Position numbers and translations under genes: made by a program. The notes under the pieces were generated by a model. The model searched no databases and was not told the origin of the DNA. It was given only the letters and a program-made list of their open reading frames with translations. This document shows, piece by piece, positions 61,598 through 64,000 of a DNA stretch of 64,000 nt. Source of the DNA: Marisediminitalea lipolytica (GTDB lineage Bacteria > Pseudomonadota > Gammaproteobacteria > Enterobacterales > Alteromonadaceae); contig NZ_MJIC01000009.1 in assembly GCF_001758465.1 (NCBI RefSeq), forward strand, positions 62,001 to 126,000, in the 5' to 3' direction. How positions within the stretch are numbered: the first letter of the stretch is position 1; each line of letters begins with the position of its first letter.

Positions 61598-62503
61598 ATG
61601 AACAGACATATCGCGATTGTTGGATTCGGCCGGGTAGGCTCAGCGCTAGGTTATACCCTTATTAATAAGGGATTGGTATCTCACCTTACAATTATAGATA
61701 CCAATAGCGTCAAAGCGACCAGCCACGCATTGGATCTACAGGATGCGCTCATCGCATTAAATCAGGATGTCAGCATAACGGTAAACGACACCGAGGATAT
61801 GCTGAAAGCCGATATCATTGTTGTTGCAATTGGCCCGGCAAATATTACTTCACTTGATCGTCTGGATGAATTCCATAGCAACAATGTGGGCATCCAGGCC
61901 CTTGCCGAGACACTCAAAGAAGCGCAATACCCCGGTATTGTGCTCAATATCACTAATCCGTGTGACGTTATCACCCAGGTGCTGCAGGCGGCGTCCGGTT
62001 TACCAAAGAGTCGTGTCTTTGGTACCGGAACCACCCTGGACTCACTCCGCCTGCAGCGCCTGCTGGGTGATCACCTGGAGTTAAACCCGGGAGATATCGA
62101 TGGCTACATGGCAGGAGAGCATGGCGACTCGCAGTTTGTAGCATGGTCACCCATGCGAATGGCGGGTGTGTCGGCAGAACAGTGGAACATTAGCGATGAC
62201 GATAAGGCACGTATTGAGTTCGACGTGATGCAATCTGGCGCTGTTATTTACAATGGTAAAGGCTGTACTGAGTTTGGTATCGGCGCAATGGCAGCCAATA
62301 TTTGCCAGGCCATTCTTTATGACAGTCAGAAGGTTTATTCGGTTTCTGTGTATGACGAAACGGCTCAGTGTTATATCAGTCACCCTACACAGGTTGGTAA
62401 AATGGGGTTGGGGAAACGATTTACCTTAACGCTCAATGATAAAGAACAAGCCCGGTTTGAGCAGTCAGCTCAAATTATTCGTCAGTATGTGGCCATGGTA
62501 TAG
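61598..62503 (+). CDS. L-2-hydroxyacid dehydrogenase, LDH/HicDH type
   Basis: A 301-residue NAD-dependent enzyme of the lactate/malate dehydrogenase superfamily. NAD site VGFGRVGSALG near residue 8; NITNPCDV at about 118; substrate Arg in TTLDSLRLQRLL; catalytic His175 in GEHGDS. The mobile loop GPANITSLDRLDEF lacks the typical lactate (Q) or malate (R) selector and resembles L-2-hydroxyisocaproate dehydrogenases, which take bulky 2-oxo acids. It could reduce a 2-oxo acid such as 2-oxoarginine or a related side-chain acid (inference). Confidence 0.85.
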   Translation: MNRHIAIVGFGRVGSALGYTLINKGLVSHLTIIDTNSVKATSHALDLQDALIALNQDVSITVNDTEDMLKADIIVVAIGPANITSLDRLDEFHSNNVGIQALAETLKEAQYPGIVLNITNPCDVITQVLQAASGLPKSRVFGTGTTLDSLRLQRLLGDHLELNPGDIDGYMAGEHGDSQFVAWSPMRMAGVSAEQWNISDDDKARIEFDVMQSGAVIYNGKGCTEFGIGAMAANICQAILYDSQKVYSVSVYDETAQCYISHPTQVGKMGLGKRFTLTLNDKEQARFEQSAQIIRQYVAMV

Positions 62504-62561
62504 ACGATTGAATGTTTCATGTGTAATCGAAGGTGCCGTATTAAACCTTCTTTACTCCTTC

Positions 62562-62589
62562 AGACCCGCATTTTGCGGGTCTTTTTTTG
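62562..62589. terminator. Bidirectional intrinsic terminator
   Basis: AGACCCGC / GCGGGTCT with a loop of ATTTT and a seven-T tract on the plus strand. It separates the LDH-type gene from the convergent class II aldolase gene. Confidence 0.9.
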
Positions 62590-62600
62590 TCGAAGGCTAA

Positions 62601-63341
62601 TTAATTGCGGTAAGAAGGGTCAATGCGGTCCAGTTTACGGATCATTGCCTGCCAGATAAGGTCAATACTCTGTGCCATATAGCGCGGGCTGGAAGCTTGC
62701 TGAGCTACATGCTCACAGACATCATCGGACGGTATTAACAGCGTGCCGCCGGTCTTCATGGTTTCCACCTGAATTTCACAGGCTTTATTTAAGTAATACA
62801 TACGGTAAAACGCCTCAGCCACAGTGCGACCAACAGTCAACAGACCATGATTGCGTAAGATCATACTGTTTTTGTCACCCATGGCGGCCACTATGGCTTC
62901 GCGTTCGTCGCACTCAAGGGGAATGCCCTGGTAATCGTAGTAAGCGATGCGATTAAAAAATTCCATACTGGTTTGGTTAACGGGCAACAGTCCTTCAGCA
63001 AGTCCGGAAACCGCCATGCCAGCCATGGTATGCGTATGCATTACACAATGGGCGTCATCCCTGGCCATATGCAGGGCGCTGTGAATGGTAAACCCAGCCG
63101 GGTTAACAGTGGCAGGGCTGCTACCCGCATTTTCACCCTGAACGTCCACTAACACTAAGTTTGAGGCGCAGACCTCTTCCGGCAGTAAGCCGTAGCTGTT
63201 TAATAAAAATCTATCGTCCGAGTCCGGCAGGCGAGCAGAGATATGCGTGAAAATCATATCGCTCCAGCCTTCCAGATCCAGCAGGCGGTAGGCGGCGGCT
63301 AAATCTTTTCGTAATTCATGTTCGGCGTTTATTTCAGCCAT
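62601..63341 (-). CDS. Class II aldolase/adducin-family protein
   Basis: A 246-residue zinc enzyme fold. The metal motif is MHTHTMAGMAV with His102 and His104, and RNHGLLTVGR gives a third His. GWSDMIFTHISARLPDSDDR at residues 25-44 and YDYQGIPLECDER are family text. Members are sugar-phosphate aldolases, but many small ones have other or no known catalysis. It is transcribed separately from the oxygenase upstream, since a terminator lies between. The substrate is not predictable. Confidence 0.83.
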   Translation of the reverse strand: MAEINAEHELRKDLAAAYRLLDLEGWSDMIFTHISARLPDSDDRFLLNSYGLLPEEVCASNLVLVDVQGENAGSSPATVNPAGFTIHSALHMARDDAHCVMHTHTMAGMAVSGLAEGLLPVNQTSMEFFNRIAYYDYQGIPLECDEREAIVAAMGDKNSMILRNHGLLTVGRTVAEAFYRMYYLNKACEIQVETMKTGGTLLIPSDDVCEHVAQQASSPRYMAQSIDLIWQAMIRKLDRIDPSYRN

Positions 63342-63432
63342 TACGGGTCCTCTAAAGGTCTTACTCAGGGTTTGCCTGATACGGTAAGGGAATCGGGCTC
63401 TTCTACACGTTAATTGATATCAGTTGATACCT

Positions 63433-63467
63433 CAAAAACCACAGGGCTATTCGCTGAACAGCCCTGT
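63433..63467 (-). terminator. Intrinsic terminator after the 2OG oxygenase gene
   Basis: On the minus strand: ACAGGGCT / AGCCCTGT arms with an 11-base loop, then GGTTTTTGAG. It lies about 45 bp after the oxygenase stop. Confidence 0.7.
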
Positions 63468-63511
63468 AACGAGTGAGTGTGCCATAAAACAGGGGATAAC
63501 TTACCCCGTTG

Positions 63512-64000
63512 TTACGCTGGTTTGTTATTTTTCAGGTGGCCAAAGGTGGCTACGCCGGTGGCCCGTTCTGGCAGCGACAGTTCGCCTTTTGCGACTTTTT
63601 CGCGCAGGTAACGATAGCTTTGCAATGCCTGGCTATACATGTGTTCACCAATGCTGAGTTCTTTGTATTCTGCGGAGCCATCGTCAAACTGTTCGAGCGG
63701 GCGAATGAGCGTATGGTAATCGCAGGCAAAGAACAATGGGAAGGAATAGCGTTCGTGGGCTACTTTTCTTACGCGGTGGGAGGTAGCAACAAACTTACCC
63801 GCAGTGAGCACTTCGAGCATATCACCAATGTTGATTACAAAGGCTTCCTCACCGTTTTTCTTAATAGGGGGGGCATCAATCCATTCACCATTATCGTTCA
63901 TCACTTCCAGACCGGGCTGGTCTGGTAACAGAATGGTAAAACATTCATAGTCGGTATGAGCGCCAATACCTGGACGGTCCTCTGCCTCAGTATCTAACGG
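63512..64000 (-). CDS. 2-oxoglutarate/Fe(II) oxygenase, isopenicillin N synthase-like, C-terminal part (cut by window edge)
   Basis: About 162 residues of the C-terminal half; the N-terminal part lies beyond 64000. Iron ligands are visible as His-x-Asp in GIGAHTDYECF and the distal His in VATSHRVRK. RYS in the HERYSFPLFF segment is the Arg-x-Ser that binds the oxoglutarate carboxylate. EEAFVINIGDMLEVLTAGKF and IGEHMYSQALQSY are typical of bacterial members of this family. Substrates range from penicillin precursors and gibberellins to arginine in the ethylene-forming enzyme; this fragment does not decide. Internal GTG/ATG codons at 63904 and 63901 are not the start. Confidence 0.88.
   Translation of the reverse strand, partial: PLDTEAEDRPGIGAHTDYECFTILLPDQPGLEVMNDNGEWIDAPPIKKNGEEAFVINIGDMLEVLTAGKFVATSHRVRKVAHERYSFPLFFACDYHTLIRPLEQFDDGSAEYKELSIGEHMYSQALQSYRYLREKVAKGELSLPERATGVATFGHLKNNKPA

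Noticed and set aside
63509..63928. 139-residue plus-strand frame at the right edge
   Set aside because: Antisense to the 2OG oxygenase, whose HxD, His and RxS motifs are present in the minus frame.

Overview
The window looks like accessory chromosome of a free-living marine or aquatic gammaproteobacterium, most plausibly of the Alteromonadales. This rests on three large TonB-dependent receptors paired with catabolic operons, a DUF1285 gene, GcvA- and AraC-type local regulators, and proteins that closely resemble the gammaproteobacterial Dgo, PobA and Gal/Lig families. The assignment is an inference. I see no rRNA, tRNA, CRISPR array, insertion sequence or prophage; one solitary small serine recombinase is the only mobility-type gene.

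Region 1 (1-15.6 kb) handles carbohydrate. A minus-strand operon encodes an SDR (probable galactose dehydrogenase), a sugar porter, D-galactonate dehydratase, an SMP-30 lactonase, KDGal kinase, KDPGal aldolase and a lipoprotein GH2 glycosidase cut by the window edge. Together these are the whole oxidative De Ley-Doudoroff galactose route to pyruvate and glyceraldehyde 3-phosphate. A divergent AraC regulator and a sugar-type TonB receptor adjoin. A Tat-type carboxylesterase and a GH78-like alpha-L-rhamnosidase follow on the other strand.

Region 2 (15.6-27.3 kb) is aromatic catabolism: 4-hydroxybenzoate hydroxylase PobA with a divergent AraC regulator, then the lower half of the protocatechuate 4,5-cleavage pathway (LigC, LigI, a GalD-type tautomerase, LigJ, LigK) in two operons, plus an aldo/keto reductase and a LysR protein with two tandem helix-turn-helix domains. 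The ring-cleaving dioxygenase LigAB is not in the window. A repeated TTGAATTGT element sits in both the pobA-pobR gap and the ligI promoter, and a perfect palindrome lies before ligK.

Region 3 (26-31 kb) is mixed: an FMN 2-hydroxyacid dehydrogenase, a membrane protein, a two-component system, the recombinase and a cupin.

Region 4 (31-64 kb) is the most interesting. It contains GabT-GabD, a TonB receptor followed by a TPR-sulfotransferase, a TIM-barrel protein, an S9 peptidase, an AruI-like 2-oxoarginine decarboxylase and a YjiH-like membrane protein; a Rieske oxygenase with its ferredoxin; and an operon with a guanidino-deiminase-like enzyme, an M20 carbamoylase, an aldehyde dehydrogenase, an NCS1 permease and an iron alcohol dehydrogenase. 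A second NCS1 permease-TonB receptor pair, two related LuxR regulators, three LysR regulators, an L-2-hydroxyacid dehydrogenase, a class II aldolase and a truncated 2OG-Fe(II) oxygenase complete it. The parts fit a route guanidino compound -> ureido compound -> amine -> GABA -> succinate, replacing the usual guanidinobutyrase. An 18-bp motif shared by the deiminase promoter, the permease/receptor promoter and the start codon of a LysR gene suggests one regulon. Substrate and pathway are inferences from family membership and gene order.
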